Positions 10,701-22,110 of a stretch of DNA of 64,000 bases are shown here, in pieces (position 1 is the first letter of the stretch; each line of letters starts with the position of its first letter). Origin of the DNA: Solenopsis invicta. Lineage: Eukaryota > Arthropoda > Insecta > Hymenoptera > Formicidae. Both the position numbers and the translations under genes were made by a program. Where the stretch lies: positions 16,459,641 through 16,523,640 of the forward strand of contig NC_052670.1 of NCBI RefSeq assembly GCF_016802725.1, given 5' to 3'. The notes under the pieces were generated by a model. That model saw nothing but the letters and a program-made list of their open reading frames with translations, had not been told where the DNA came from and did not search any database.

Positions 10701-12445
10701 GACCTGAAGGGTCCACTCCCGTCCAAACGGGGTCGGCCGCGGGCGCGCCTACTTCTAACGTGAGTCGGAAGGTCGGTCCCGTCTCCCGGGACATCCGGAA
10801 CACGGACACGGCCCTCCGACTCCTCCAAATCGATGACCGGCTCCAGAGGGTTCCCGGCCATCGGCTCCTCATCCTCCTCTCGCCGATCCACGTCCATGGG
10901 CTCTGCATCGAGCCGAGAAAGCCCCTGCCGCCTCCTTCGAGGCGGGTCAGCGAGGTCTTCCTCGTCCGAAGCCCCCCCACGGACGCGGATCGGCGTTCTA
11001 CCTACACCCTGTGGTGGCACAGGACGCGCCACCATGTCAAAAAATCGGGTTGCTGATAACCCGGTCGCGCTATCATCCTGCCGGTCGGAGCCTACCTTGC
11101 AGCAGTCACCGGCCAGCAGGATCGTGTCCCCCTCGACGGCAAGGGCGGAGGCCTCGTCCACCGGGGACGGCTCGACTCCATCCCTCACATCAAGGGAGGC
11201 ACATCCCCCGTCGCTCGAGGAGGAGGAAGCCTCATCCACGGACTCCACACCGACGAGGCTCCACGAGGATAAGCTCGTGAAGCTGCAATAGGGCGTCAAA
11301 GCCCTACCGAGGCGTCGGTACCACAAGAAGCGCTGACAGGCTTCAGACCTCGAGTCCCTCCAGTGAACTGGACAAGACCTTTGGCCTATCCGCCTAGCGC
11401 GGGGACGAACACGCACATTGACTACCACACTAGCCCGATAGCCGGCGGAGCGTGTGGTCACTCCGCGCGGCCGCCCGTTGTGAGATAACGACAAGGGGGC
11501 ACCCGGGACACTAGTCCCCCCTTGCCGGCCCTGGGGTATCAGACCCCCCCTGCGCGGTAACATATCCCTGTCGTTAGCCGTAATTTTTTCCATGATGGGG
11601 TATTGTTTTACGAGGGGAACCCCACCCTCGCCCCGAGGGATACTACAGGCCGGTGTCCGGGGACCACCGGCCCAAGGCGACTCTGTTGGACGGCACACAC
11701 ATCACACGCGCCGACCAGGGAAGAACAGAAAAACAAAACCCGAGTGCACGCGGTTAAGCGCATACCCGGGATGACCCACGATCGACGCGTATCAGACAAT
11801 GGACTGCGGCGGGCAGACGGGACCCCCGATCCCGGCAGGCATCCACAGCGATCCCCCGACCAGAGGCCTCGGCGAGAGCTAACACCCCCCACGGCGATGC
11901 CCCCGCGCTAACGAGGTACATCCCCGAGAGGAAGCGCCAGTCTCACCGGTGTACGGGCTGATCCTAGGCCCGAGGGCCCGGTGCCGATGCGCCCGGGCTA
12001 GCCGGAGACATCGACAACCAGCGGGTCAACACGCGGGATTTAACCGTCGACCGGAAGATCGCTCCAGGATTCCGCAAGGAGAAGGCGACCCGACCCCCCG
12101 CCGCGACGAACACCGTACATTAAACACAGAACACACCACCATGGCGTCTGAGGCGCGAAGACACGACACTCAGACGCCGCCTCCTTGATTTTTTATAGAG
12201 GTTGACTCCTCGCGACCCGGGCGGTGAAGCCAAGGTCCCCGGTCCATCCCGCACGTAATTTCAGCGCGTGATGGATTACGGTGTGTCAGCTCGGGCGCCA
12301 GGGTGGCTGAAGTCCCTGAATCTACGGTCTATGCAAGACCGCAGACCCCTAGCGAGCTCGGGAAACCGCAGGAACGCCAATTCCTGTATCTAGAGTCGTC
12401 GCACGGCCTCGGGAGGCCCCGAAACGACTCCAGACCCCTACGGGG
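7727..12445 (-). mobile_element. R1-type LINE with ORF1 but no ORF2
   Basis: A GC-rich 4.7-kb minus-strand insertion in AT-rich DNA. It ends in a poly(A) tail (T run 7725-7749) and is bracketed by the 14-base duplication TATTGTCTTAACTT, so both ends are original. From right to left: a 5' UTR of about 750 bases, ORF1 (11698-8351) and about 600 bases of 3' region. No endonuclease or reverse transcriptase frame exists on either strand. R1-clade elements normally carry a ~1000-aa ORF2 after ORF1. CACGTAATTTCAGCG occurs in both the 5' region (12252-12266) and the 3' region (7835-7849). ORF2 was lost either before insertion (a half-LINE) or by later deletion near 8350. Confidence 0.85.
8351..11698 (-). 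pseudogene. R1-clade ORF1 (Gag-like, CCHC zinc knuckles)
   Basis: The RNA-binding ORF1 protein of an R1-clade LINE, expected to coat element RNA. The N-terminal frame (646 codons from 11698, true start uncertain) is rich in Arg, Glu and Pro, with a probable coiled coil near 10150-10350. The C-terminal frame (open above 9532 and ending at 8351) has the family core, then CFRCLAQGHTQHRC and CFNCGGEGHTQAEC knuckles and a third Cys/His cluster (about 8850-9030). N- and C-terminal frames are in the same phase but separated by TAA at 9758-9760. The segment that looks right between about 9600 and 9861 (conserved SWVEVVG motif) lies in another phase. This implies two compensating indels, the first probably in the CTT-repeat near 9920-9937. 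Probably non-functional. Confidence 0.8.
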
Positions 12446-12459
12446 TATTGTCTTAACTT
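12446..12459. repeat. Target-site duplication, right copy
   Basis: Identical to 7713-7726. Confidence 0.9.
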
Positions 12460-13560
12460 ATTCTTAATATTTTTTTATTCCGTTATTTATAGGGAGGAGG
12501 AGGATGAATATAGGGACGAATATGTGCTACCACCACCACCATTATGCCATGCCACGCCATAAATTTTTTTATTATTTTATAAATTTTTCCATTTTTTAAT
12601 AAATTTTTTTCAATTTTTTATTTTAATTTTTTTAATATTTTTATAACATTTTTAAAAATAAATATATAAAATATTAATAGAAAAAATTACTAAAATATTA
12701 TTATTATTATTTCCCTGTCTTTGTCACACCATTTCTTATCCTTTAGATTATTAAGAAACGCGTGCGATTGAGAGCGTAAGGAATAAGATAAGCCACGTAT
12801 GGGAAAGCACAAGCGAGGATATACTGCGCGTATGGGGGAAGAAGAATGGTGCATCGCCATGCCACATCGCAGCGTCCACTGTATCAAAGATATAAAATAA
12901 ATGAACAATTAAAATTAAAATTAAAATTAAAATTATATCTTAAATATTATTATTTTTTTATATCCCTTATCATTATTAACCGTTCCTCTTTAATAATAAG
13001 AAAGTGTATGAGTGAGTTGTGGGAGGGAGAGCGCACGAATGAGCAAGGATAGATCGTAAAAACGCGTGCGATTGAGAGCGTTGGCATATGAACAAAAGAG
13101 CAAACATATGGGGAGGGAATGAGAACGCAATATATGGGAGGGAGCAAGAGAGCAAACACGTGCGCTTCCTCAAATGTCACCTATGCCATGATTAGCGCCG
13201 CAAGGTGGCATCGTTCTCCTCCAAGACATGGTCAGCACGGCAAAAATACACGCCGTGAAATGTTCCTCCCACTCCTTGCGTGATATCATCTTGGTCAGTA
13301 CGGCAAAGACGCGCGCCGTGAAATTTCCCCCTGCCCTGCACTCCTCTCAGATCCATGAGTTCAAATTCACCTTACTATCTTACTTACGTTCTAGAATTAA
13401 TTCCTAATACTTTGAACTTTAATATAAATTACAATTTTTAAGAGATTTTAATTTTGAGTATGCGGCACAATAGTATTTTACATGTAGAATTGTTCGCGTA
13501 TTGCCTCGGTCCGGAGGAACTTTCCAGACTTAAAACGCTTCAATGAAATTGTAGGAGGGT
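12460..13560. other. AT-rich intergenic region with short local duplications
   Basis: No gene supported. ACGCGTGCGATTGAGAGCGT occurs at about 12757 and again at about 13060. A pair of segments with CACGGCAAA and CGCCGTGAAAT lies near 13228-13325. These look like decayed local duplications. Confidence 0.45.
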
Positions 13561-14053
13561 ATCAATAAAAGACACGAACTGATGTTAAATGTTAATAACT
13601 TTTTATTCACTTCGGCACAGAACTCAGTGATTTCTGTGTCTACAGGGCAATACAGGGACGCTCAATACGATATAAAGTATTGTAGTTCTCGGAATGAAAG
13701 AAAATGGATTGCGGTCGCAAGTTGCGTTTGTTACTCACAAGGGGAGGACCAGGTGAGAGACCCTGGGATTTTTATCCCAATTTTTTTAGTTATTCTGGAA
13801 ACGAAAAAAAAGTTTACGTCTCCCGGCGTTTCATCGAATAGGCCTTAGTTTTGAAATAATAAATTTGTGAAAATTGGCCATACCGCGGCGCGCCATATAA
13901 GCCTTCCCAGTAACTGTTCTCGCAACCAGTGCAGTCGGCTGCGTGCGTTAGGTGCTTGCTTCACAATCGTAAGATCCGGGTACGCTCGGATGTGTGCAAT
14001 ATTTTTTTTATTTTATTTAATAAATGTATTTATTTATCTTGATGATATTAATA
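13561..14053. other. LTR-like or promoter-like sequence, unclassified
   Basis: Near 13890 there is CCATATAAGCC followed by a CCAGT/GCAGTCGG region, and AATAAATG lies near 14019. TATA, initiator-like and poly(A) signals in this order suit a solo LTR, but I found no matching second LTR, no target duplication and no coding partner. Confidence 0.25.
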
Positions 14054-14873
14054 TACACTACTCAAAAGAAAATAGGGAACACTTTCCAGACACCAAAAAT
14101 TAGGCTATTTTCAAATGACTGTAACTCGGTGAAAAATCGTCGTAGATAAAAAATAAAAAAAGCATTTTGAAGCTTGAAGATCCAACTTTAACGCTCTATC
14201 AGCAGATTTTCAAAATTCTTTTAACTTCCTTGTCTTATGCAGTAAAAAAGCACACCCTGTTTTGTTCCTTAAAATTTCGTATTTTTGACACTTTGCAGCT
14301 CGACCAACAAATTTTTTTCGAACAATTCAAGTAAAGCTTCATAAACTACAACATTTTGCCTACAAAATGCTTTTTTTAAAATTTCTCTACGATTTTTTTT
14401 GACCGAGTTACGCTACTTTGAAGCTAAACCTGCATTTTTTACAAATGATATCCGTACTCCGTGAAAAATCATCGTAGACAAAAAATCAAAAAACCATTTT
14501 AAAGCTCGAAGTTCCAGCTTTAACATGCTGTTAATGGTTTTCAAAAATTTTCTCAATTTCTTAGTACTATGCCCCAAAAAAGATACACTGTTTTTTCCTT
14601 AAAATAACGTATTTTTAACAGCCTGTAGCTCAATAAAAAAATTTTTCTCGACAAATCCAATGCAAGTGCCATAAAGTATGACATTTTCTCTACAAAATGC
14701 TTTTTTTAAAGTTTTCTCTACGATTTTTTTTGACCGAATTACAAGACTTTGAAGATATACATTTTTTACAGTACATTTTTCCGAAAAATGACGTCTACCG
14801 CCGACATTAGCATTACCCAATGTGCACCACGTGGAGGTTGTCGGTCGGATTTTTGCACATCGTGTGTGTGTGT

Positions 14874-14943
<70 letters not shown>

Positions 14944-15050
14944 CACAGCAGATATAAGGACCCCGCAGTTCGTCACTTCTGCAGTATTTAATGACTCCAA
15001 ACCCTCTCTGCTGTGTGTGTATGCGCTCGCGCGCATGAGAGTTCAATAGT

Positions 15051-15638
15051 GTGTATTTCCTCCTCTCTGATCAATTACTGCTTGCAAGCGTTCTCGCATA
15101 TTTATACATCTTGCAATACGATCTTGCGGAATGTTGTGCCAAATTTCCGTTAAAATTTCTCCCAATTCTTCTAAATTTCGCGGCTGTTCCTCGCGACGCC
15201 TTAATCGTCGTTCCATTTCATCCTAAATGTGCTCGATTGGATTTAAGTCCGGGCTATTGGCGGGATGATTTAACAGTCTAATTGCGTGTCGTTGAAAAAA
15301 ACGTCGCGTTATATTCGCCGTATGAGGTCGAGCGTTGTCCTGCATAAAAATAAAGTTCCGACAGGTTCGATTTAATAGCAAAACGTGTGGTCGTAGAATA
15401 TCGTTGATATAACGAACACCCGTCATTGCCGGAGGTGGCAGGATCACTAGATCACTTCGTCTTGTAAGTGATATACACCCCCACACCATCACGGAACCGC
15501 CGTTGTAGGATCGTATTGGCATAACGCAACGTCGATCATAGCGTTCATTTCGTCGACGCCAAGTACGTATACGAGCATCATTGCCATAAAGGCAAAAACG
15601 TGATTCGTCGGAGAAATATACATTTCTCCAATCCTGTG
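15051..15638 (-). pseudogene. Inverted duplicate of the transposase C-terminal half
   Basis: Minus-strand copy of the region from the first catalytic D to the C-terminus. It lacks the DNA-binding N-terminus. One substitution turns the TGG after the NPIEHI motif into TAG (stop at about 15223-15225). Its breakpoint at 15638/15639 lies just after the near-palindrome GGAGAAATgTATATTTCTCC (about 16215-16234 in the intact arm), which may have promoted the inverted duplication. Confidence 0.85.
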
Positions 15639-15787
15639 AACTGTAAACATATAGTCGTCTTAGTCTAAAAAAAATCTCTTTTTAGACAAAGATGACCATA
15701 TGTAAACATTGCATGCTCAATACAATAAAATTTTGTTTAGTACGCCGGCGATTCTCGCAGTGTGATAAGCGACACGGAATTTTCAAA

Positions 15788-16801
15788 ATGCCGCGTAGAC
15801 ATTTATCGGCCGTAGAAGTTGCTCGCATAATTGCGCTTTTGCAACAAGGTTTTAGTATGCGTTATGTGGCGCAAGATATTGGTGCATCTGTGTCCGTAGT
15901 GAGTAGAGCTTGGTTACGATATCAAGACACGGGAAATTACACGAGACGTGAAGGTAGTGGTCGTTCTCGATTAACGACAAATAGACAAGATCGAGCCATT
16001 GTTCGTTATGCATTAGAAAGACGAATAATTACCGCAAGAAACATTCGTAATGACATTCATTTGCGCCATGTGTGCGAACAAACAATTCGCAACCGTTTGA
16101 GAGAAGCCGGTCTTCGTTCTCGTGTTCGTGCACAAGTACCAAGACTCACACTCGTACATCACCAAGTACGTTATCAATTTGCGCGCGATCACATAAATTG
16201 GACCGCTAGGGATTGGAGAAATGTATATTTCTCCGACGAATCACGTTTTTGCCTTTATGGCAATGATGCTCGTATACGTACTTGGCGTCGACGAAATGAA
16301 CGCTATGATCGACGTTGCGTTATGCTAATACGATCCTACAACGGCGGTTCCGTGATGGTGTGGGGGTGTATATCACTTACAAGACGAAGTGATCTAGTGA
16401 TCCTGCCACCTCCGGCAATGACGGGTGTTCGTTATATCAACGATATTCTACGACCACACGTTTTGCTATTAAATCGAACCTGTCGGAACTTTATTTTTAT
16501 GCAGGACAACGCTCGACCTCATACGGCGAATATAACGCGACGTTTTTTTCAACGACACGCAATTAGACTGTTAAATCATCCCGCCAATAGCCCGGACTTA
16601 AATCCAATCGAGCACATTTGGGATGAAATGGAACGACGATTAAGGCGTCGCGAGGAACAGCCGCGAAATTTAGAAGAATTGGGAGAAATTTTAACGGAAA
16701 TTTGGCACAACATTCCGCAAGATCGTATTGCAAGATGTATAAATATGCGAGAACGCTTGCAAGCAGTAATTGATCAGAGAGGAGGAAATACACACTATTG
16801 A
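15788..16801 (+). CDS. Tc1-type DDE transposase
   Basis: 337-residue transposase (start ATG 15788, MPRRHL) that would cut and paste the element at TA sites. The N-terminal half has paired helix-turn-helix DNA-binding motifs. The catalytic core has D in FSDESRF, D in MQDNARPH and E in NPIEHIWDEMERR, with 34 residues between the second D and the E (DD34E). The frame is open for 369 codons from 15692, but the conserved protein begins at 15788. Length is normal for Tc1. All catalytic residues are present, so it could be active if expressed. Its 3' half lies inside the right hairpin arm, so its mRNA is complementary to the left-arm copy. Confidence 0.9.
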   Translation: MPRRHLSAVEVARIIALLQQGFSMRYVAQDIGASVSVVSRAWLRYQDTGNYTRREGSGRSRLTTNRQDRAIVRYALERRIITARNIRNDIHLRHVCEQTIRNRLREAGLRSRVRAQVPRLTLVHHQVRYQFARDHINWTARDWRNVYFSDESRFCLYGNDARIRTWRRRNERYDRRCVMLIRSYNGGSVMVWGCISLTRRSDLVILPPPAMTGVRYINDILRPHVLLLNRTCRNFIFMQDNARPHTANITRRFFQRHAIRLLNHPANSPDLNPIEHIWDEMERRLRRREEQPRNLEELGEILTEIWHNIPQDRIARCINMRERLQAVIDQRGGNTHY

Positions 16802-16902
16802 ACTCTCATGCGCGCGAGCGCATACACACACAGCAGAGAGGGTTTGGAGTCATTAAATACTGCAGAAGTGACGAACTGCGGGGTCCTTATCTCTGCTGTG
16901 AT

Positions 16903-16958
<56 letters not shown>

Positions 16959-17785
16959 CCACACACACACACACACGCGATGTGCAAAAATCCGACCGAC
17001 AACCTCCACGTGGTGCACATTGGGTAATGCTAATGTCGGCGGTAGACGTCATTTTTCGGAAAAATGTACTGTAAAAAATGTATATCTTCAAAGTCTTGTA
17101 ACTCGGTCAAAAAAATCGTAGAGAAAACTTTAAAAAAAGCATTTTGTAGAGAAAATGTCATACTTTATGGCACTTGCATTGGATTTGTCGAGAAAAATTT
17201 TTTTATTGAGCTACAGGCTGTTAAAGATACGTTATTTTAAGGAAAAAACAGTGTATCTTTTTTGGGGCATAGTACTAAGAAATTGAGAAAATTTTTGAAA
17301 ACCATTAACAGCATGTTAAAGCTGGAACTTCGAGCTTTAAAATGGTTTTTTGATTTTTTGTCTACGATGATTTTTCACGGAGTACGGATATCATTTGTAA
17401 AAAATGCAGGTTTAGCTTCAAAGTAGCGTAACTCGGTCAAAAAAAATCGTAGAGAAATTTTAAAAAAAGCATTTTGTAGGCAAAATGTTGTAGTTTATGA
17501 AGCTTTACTTGAATTGTTCGAAAAAAATTTGTTGGTCGAACTGCAAAGTGTCAAAAATACGAAATTTTAAGGAACAAAACAGGGTGTGCTTTTTTACTGC
17601 ATAAGACAAGGAAGTTAAAAGAATTTTGAAAATCTGCTGATAGAGCGTTAAAGTTGGATCTTCAAGCTTCAAAATGCTTTTTTTATTTTTTATCTACGAT
17701 GATTTTTCACCGAGTTACAGTCATTTGAAAATAGCCTAATTTTTGGTGTCTGGAAAGTGTTCCCTATTTTCTTTTGAGTAGTGTA

Positions 17786-17910
17786 GTATGCAAATTTCTA
17801 AAATAGAAAATTTAATTTAATATCATTTTCTAAACTTCAATTTAAATTTAATTTGAAGGGAATTTGAATTCAAGTAATATTTGAAATAATAAATAGGTAA
17901 TAATAATAAT
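17786..17910. other. AT-rich spacer
   Basis: Short AT-rich stretch with a (TAA)n run at its right end; no feature seen. Confidence 0.4.
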
Positions 17911-18235
17911 AATATATAAGTTATTTGAAATGGATAACATATAAAGGCAACGTATCTAAATTTTCAAATTGTTTAAATTTAACACTGGTAAAAGAAGCTG
18001 ATATAAAATGGTAAATAAACGAGAAGTTTTTAATCCCTTTGCAGGTATGTAGTCATTTACATTCACATTCACAATCAAATGTTTGTTTATTATTCTTCTT
18101 TTACGATTAATTATTTTAAAAACTAGAATTTTAAAATACTGTTAATATTATTTCCAATTAAATTTTAAATTAAACAATTTGAAAATTTAGATACGTTGCC
18201 TTTATATGTTATCCATTTCAAATAACTTATATATT
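17911..18235. mobile_element. MITE-like element with perfect 65-bp inverted repeats
   Basis: 17911-17975 and 18171-18235 are perfect reverse complements (65 of 65), starting AATATATAAGTTATTTG, around a 195-base non-coding loop. Perfect arms imply a recent insertion or gene conversion. It interrupts the 3' LTR region of the BEL/Pao element. The loop is too long for a microRNA precursor. Superfamily unknown. Confidence 0.75.
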
Positions 18236-18498
18236 CCGTCGTTCCCAGCTCCTCAATCCACAGAGCACGACAACGAGGCCGGAGAAGTAAACAGAGCCAA
18301 ACGAATAAGGAGAAAATAGTGCGACACAATTCAAATTCGTTCAAATAATAAACATGCCGCCCGCCTCGTCCGGTTGACGAAATACGAGCTGGCTTAACTC
18401 AGATGAACAAGAATTGATTGTAGCACTTTAACGTAACGGTTAATAAAGATAAACTTAATACGCAAAACTGATTAAGCGCTAGTCTAATAAAAGGAAAG

Positions 18499-19944
18499 TT
18501 AAACAACAAAAACATAAAAATTAAAGAGAGCTGTTGAGACGTCCTTGCGAACAACGCGCGTCGGTAAGGGCAACGCCACATCAGGCGGCTTGTTTAAGTT
18601 TTCCAGAGGAACCAGGTCCGTGGTAATTGGAAGAAGGCAGATTTTAATGACGGCCGTTGCCGCCGTGCGGATCATCGCCACGTGCACGCATCCGTCCGCC
18701 CCCGAAAAGACTCGCGTAATCCGACCCAATGGCCACTTAGCAGGCGGCAGCAGCTCGTCTCTCACCAACATCATCATACCCGGCGTGAGACTGATCCACC
18801 CTCGGCTCTATTTTGAGCGCTGCTGCAATTGATGCAGGTATTCCTTGTGCCACCGCTTTCAAAACAAATCTTTGATCGCAAAGATTAATCGCCAGCGCGA
18901 TGGAGATCGGACACTAGGACCTCCGGTATATTCCCGAGCGCCTTGTCCATCAGGAAGTGCTCAGGCGTTAGCGCCACCACATCCAACGCGTTTGTGCTCA
19001 ACGAATTTAGCGGCCTTGAATTAAGACAGGCCTCAATCTGGCACAGCAGCGTCAACGGCTTTTCGTAGGTCAAGGCATGGTCATCGAGGATGGACGCGGC
19101 GCAAGTGATGCTTGACCGAACGGTCTCCCGCTTTCCGAAAGCCTCCAAGATGAGGAGCCTGTGATGGAATGAACTTCTATTTGGTCCTATCGTTGGCCAA
19201 CACTTCGCCGGCCTCCCTGTAGAATTCAGAGGCGGCCCGAAATCTGGCCCTCAATTCAGCATCAGCTCCTCAAAAGTTAGTAGCATTGTTGATGAGCAGC
19301 AGGCGACAACGATCTTGGCGAGCAGTGAATCGGCGGAATGCCGCTATAAAAGCCGACGATAGGTTTGATACGACCTCCAGGTGAACCGGTCGGGTTGCTA
19401 AACAAATAAAGAGACAAATATAGCTGTGTCCTTGTCCTTTGTGAGCTCGAATACGCAGGGAATCGGCGTAGTCAACCCCCGCTGATGCAAAGGGTCTAGA
19501 GGGACGCACACTTTCGGGTGGCAGTTGATCTATTCTCTGTGACGCCGTTTCCGCGCGGGCACAGCGCACGCACTCTCGGGCAATTCTTCGTACTTGAGTA
19601 GCCATCCCTACGACCCAGAATTGGCGAAGAAGATAGCTCCGCATGAGTCGAGGGCCTCCATGCAAGGTAGCTGTATGCGCGTTGCGAAGGACCAGCTCGG
19701 TAAGAGGACCCTCCTTTGGGAGAATCAGAAGGTGTTTCTCTGGAAAGGGCAGCTAAGCTGACTGAAGCCTACTGCCCAGTCGCAAGGATCCATCCTTGTC
19801 CAGGAACGGACTCAATGCTTGCAGAGACGAGCCGCTCGGCAGCGGGCCGCCCGCTGTAAGCGCGTTCAGGTCCCCCGGAAACTCCCTTTGTTGCATCAGC
19901 TTTACCATCACAGACAGACCAGCCTCCAAATTAGCGCCCCTCAA
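18499..19944 (-). pseudogene. BEL/Pao integrase remnant
   Basis: 19665-19270 has the HHCC-like zinc region (ECVRCARAETA) and the first catalytic aspartate in AGVDYADSL, then the VHLEVVSNLSS block. 19148-18885 has the LNSRPLNSLSTNALDVVALT end of the core. 18777-18499 is the C-terminal domain (LPPAKWPLGRITRVFSGADG) that closes BEL/Pao polyproteins. Frame breaks near 19190-19270 and 18800-18885 inactivate it. Confidence 0.8.
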
Positions 19945-20056
19945 GAACCCACCTTGTTCCTTTATACCTCGGGCGTTTCAATAAAACCTGGAACAATACG
20001 TCACTACGCGCACAAGCCACGTCAGTGTCGAGAATCTCTCCTCAAGGAGATCCTCC

Positions 20057-22110
20057 TTATTCTCTGGGGCGGCCAGAAGCACCGCCCTTCTCTCCTCTTC
20101 TTCGTGACGAGGAGAGATCAAGGTCACCCACTACAGGCCACGCGGGCGGTCCCCAAAACCACTCGGGACCTATCCACCACAGGTCCAGTCCAAGAAGCTC
20201 CGAGACCGGAATCCCCCTGATTGCCATGTCAGCTGGATTAGAAGCGTTGGGACATGTCTCCATTGTTCGCCCGGTATAAGACTCTGCATCTCCGCCATTC
20301 GATGCGCTACAAACGGTCGCCAGCGCGACGCATGAAAGCGCAGCCAGCACAGGACGACCCTGGCATCCGTCCAGGCCATAACCGGCGCGTCCTCTATATC
20401 CAGATTGCGCGCCACTCGGTGCAGCAACCAAGCCGCTAGAACGGCTCCGCATAGTTTCAAGCAAGGCACACTTTGCGTCTTGATGAGAGCCACCTTGGCT
20501 CTGGCCGTCAGCAATGTCACCTCTACCCGGCCGTCTTGCTTGATGATCCGGGTATAGACGGCCGCTGCGTAGGTTCTGTTTGATGCATCGGAGAAACCGT
20601 ACAGCTCTACCTCGTCCTCCAAGTCACGTTACAGCCAACGCGGGATTCTCAGAGTCGACAATCTAAGCAGGGACGTAGTGAAGACGCTCCAAGCCTTAGC
20701 CAGCTCAGGGGGAAATGGATCATCCCTGGCAAGCCACAGATCTTGCATAATAATCCTGCCATATATCAGAACCGGCGCGACCCAACCTAGGTCAAACAAC
20801 GAAGCCGCGTCGGACAGGACCGTCCGCTTCGTGGTTGTTTCGTGCTGTTGGAACACTGCCACTCTGACTGACAGCGCAGGGTGCCACACTATCCCGAGGG
20901 CGCTCATTGCATTAAAGACCGACAGCAACGCTTCCCCTGGTAACGCGCGCGGAAAAAGTTCCTACGCGTTCCAGGCCTATCTGTTGAGTGCAAAATCTCC
21001 AGCCTGCAGCAGTGCCACCAGCTGGTGCTGAACCTCCCGGGTCGCAGTCAGATCGCTTCCACCTGCCAAGATGTCGACATAAGAATGTTGTAACAGGGCC
21101 GCCGCTCCCAGCGGAAAGCGTACAACCTCGTTCCGGGTCAAATGCTGCAGCGTGCGTATGGCCAGGAAGAGTGCTGAGGTCGTGCCGTAAGTCACCGTCC
21201 TGAGCTGGAACTCTTAAACACTCTCCGTCGGGCTGGCACGTCAGAGGATTCTCTGCAAGTCCACGTCCGCCAGGTTTATTCGGATCTACCTGACCTGCTT
21301 GATGATGTTGGCCATGAATCCGATCTTGACCCTGTCCATCAAGTCAGGATGACCCATAAGTCGGTCTGTAACTAAGGACCTGGTAACAAACAGTCATTCA
21401 GCGAATAACCAGATGTCGTTTTAAAAGATGCGTTTTAACTTTTTAAAGCGTTTTTAAACCACACGTATCTTTCCTGGGGGATCTCCAACCTTGAAGACTG
21501 CGTAGTGAGGCAAATAGTAAGACAACGATGGGCCGGGAGTGCCAACCGGTACGGGATTCATGTAATCCAACGCAAGATATTTTACCATGAAGTCGGTAAA
21601 CCGTTTCTGCAGCTCGGGCTTCCTCGCCAAACGCCATTCCAAGTCAAGCAACATGGACAGTGCGGCCGAGCGTGACTCAGCCAACCGACCAAATCGATCC
21701 GGACTACAGGGCAATCGCACGACGTATCGATCCGACGCATCCCAAAAGTGCGTCCGTCGGAAGTGCTCTTCCGCTTGGTCCTCGTCCGAAGTCGGAACGC
21801 GCTGAGCGTCAACCTTCTTGAGCTTCCACAAACGCTTAAAAGCCGCTGTGAGCTCATCAACGGGTTGTGCCAGTAGCACAGTTATTGTATGCGTGGTGAC
21901 CGAAGCCCTCCCCTCCGAGTCAACCGCGCCCGTCAGGATCCAGCCAAAGGCGGAGAGATGTGTCGACAGAGATCCTGGTCCACCGTGACAAATGTCAGGT
22001 TGCATCATCCGTCTATAAATGTCGGCGCTGAGTACGACGTCTACCGCAGTCGGCGTCGCAAAGTCCGGATTGGCCAACGAAAGGTTCGTCAAGTGCGGTC
22101 ATAAACGCGC
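20057..22110 (-). pseudogene. BEL/Pao protease, reverse transcriptase and RNase H remnant
   Basis: 22092-21454 carries the protease-to-RT linker and the start of RT (LPHYAVFKVGD, then KIRVV). 21195-20977 carries the RT palm, but the family YVDD motif reads YVDILAGG: one aspartate codon is missing, which alone would abolish catalysis. 20928-20629 is the connection region and 20622-20170 an RNase H domain (LYGFSDASNRTYAAAVY, then the SVPCLKL block). The pieces lie in different phases, so no polyprotein can be made. Confidence 0.8.

Larger units (their letters stand above)
14056..17783. mobile_element. Giant-hairpin derivative of a Tc1-type transposon
   Basis: Both ends are CACTACTCAAAAGAAAATAG flanked by TA (14054-14055, 17784-17785), as for Tc1/mariner insertions. 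Bases 14056-15638 (1583) are a near-identical inverted copy of 16210-17783 (1574); only 571 bases (15639-16209) are unique. The right arm holds the C-terminal half of the transposase and the natural right end. The left arm is the same material reversed, replacing the original left end. The arms contain (CA)n tracts (about 14863-14930 and 16905-16978) that differ in length and interruptions. Transcripts crossing the centre would fold into ~1.57 kb of double-stranded RNA. Confidence 0.9.

Noticed and set aside
7727..12445. Recent bacterial contamination suggested by the abrupt high GC
   Set aside because: The block has a poly(A) tail, a 14-base target duplication and R1-clade zinc knuckles, which explain it as a retrotransposon.
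14599..15049. Frames encoding His-Thr or Val-Cys repeats
   Set aside because: They are translations of the (CA)n/(GT)n microsatellite in the Tc1 hairpin arms.
17911..18235. MicroRNA precursor
   Set aside because: The 195-base loop and fully perfect 65-bp stem fit a MITE rather than a microRNA hairpin.
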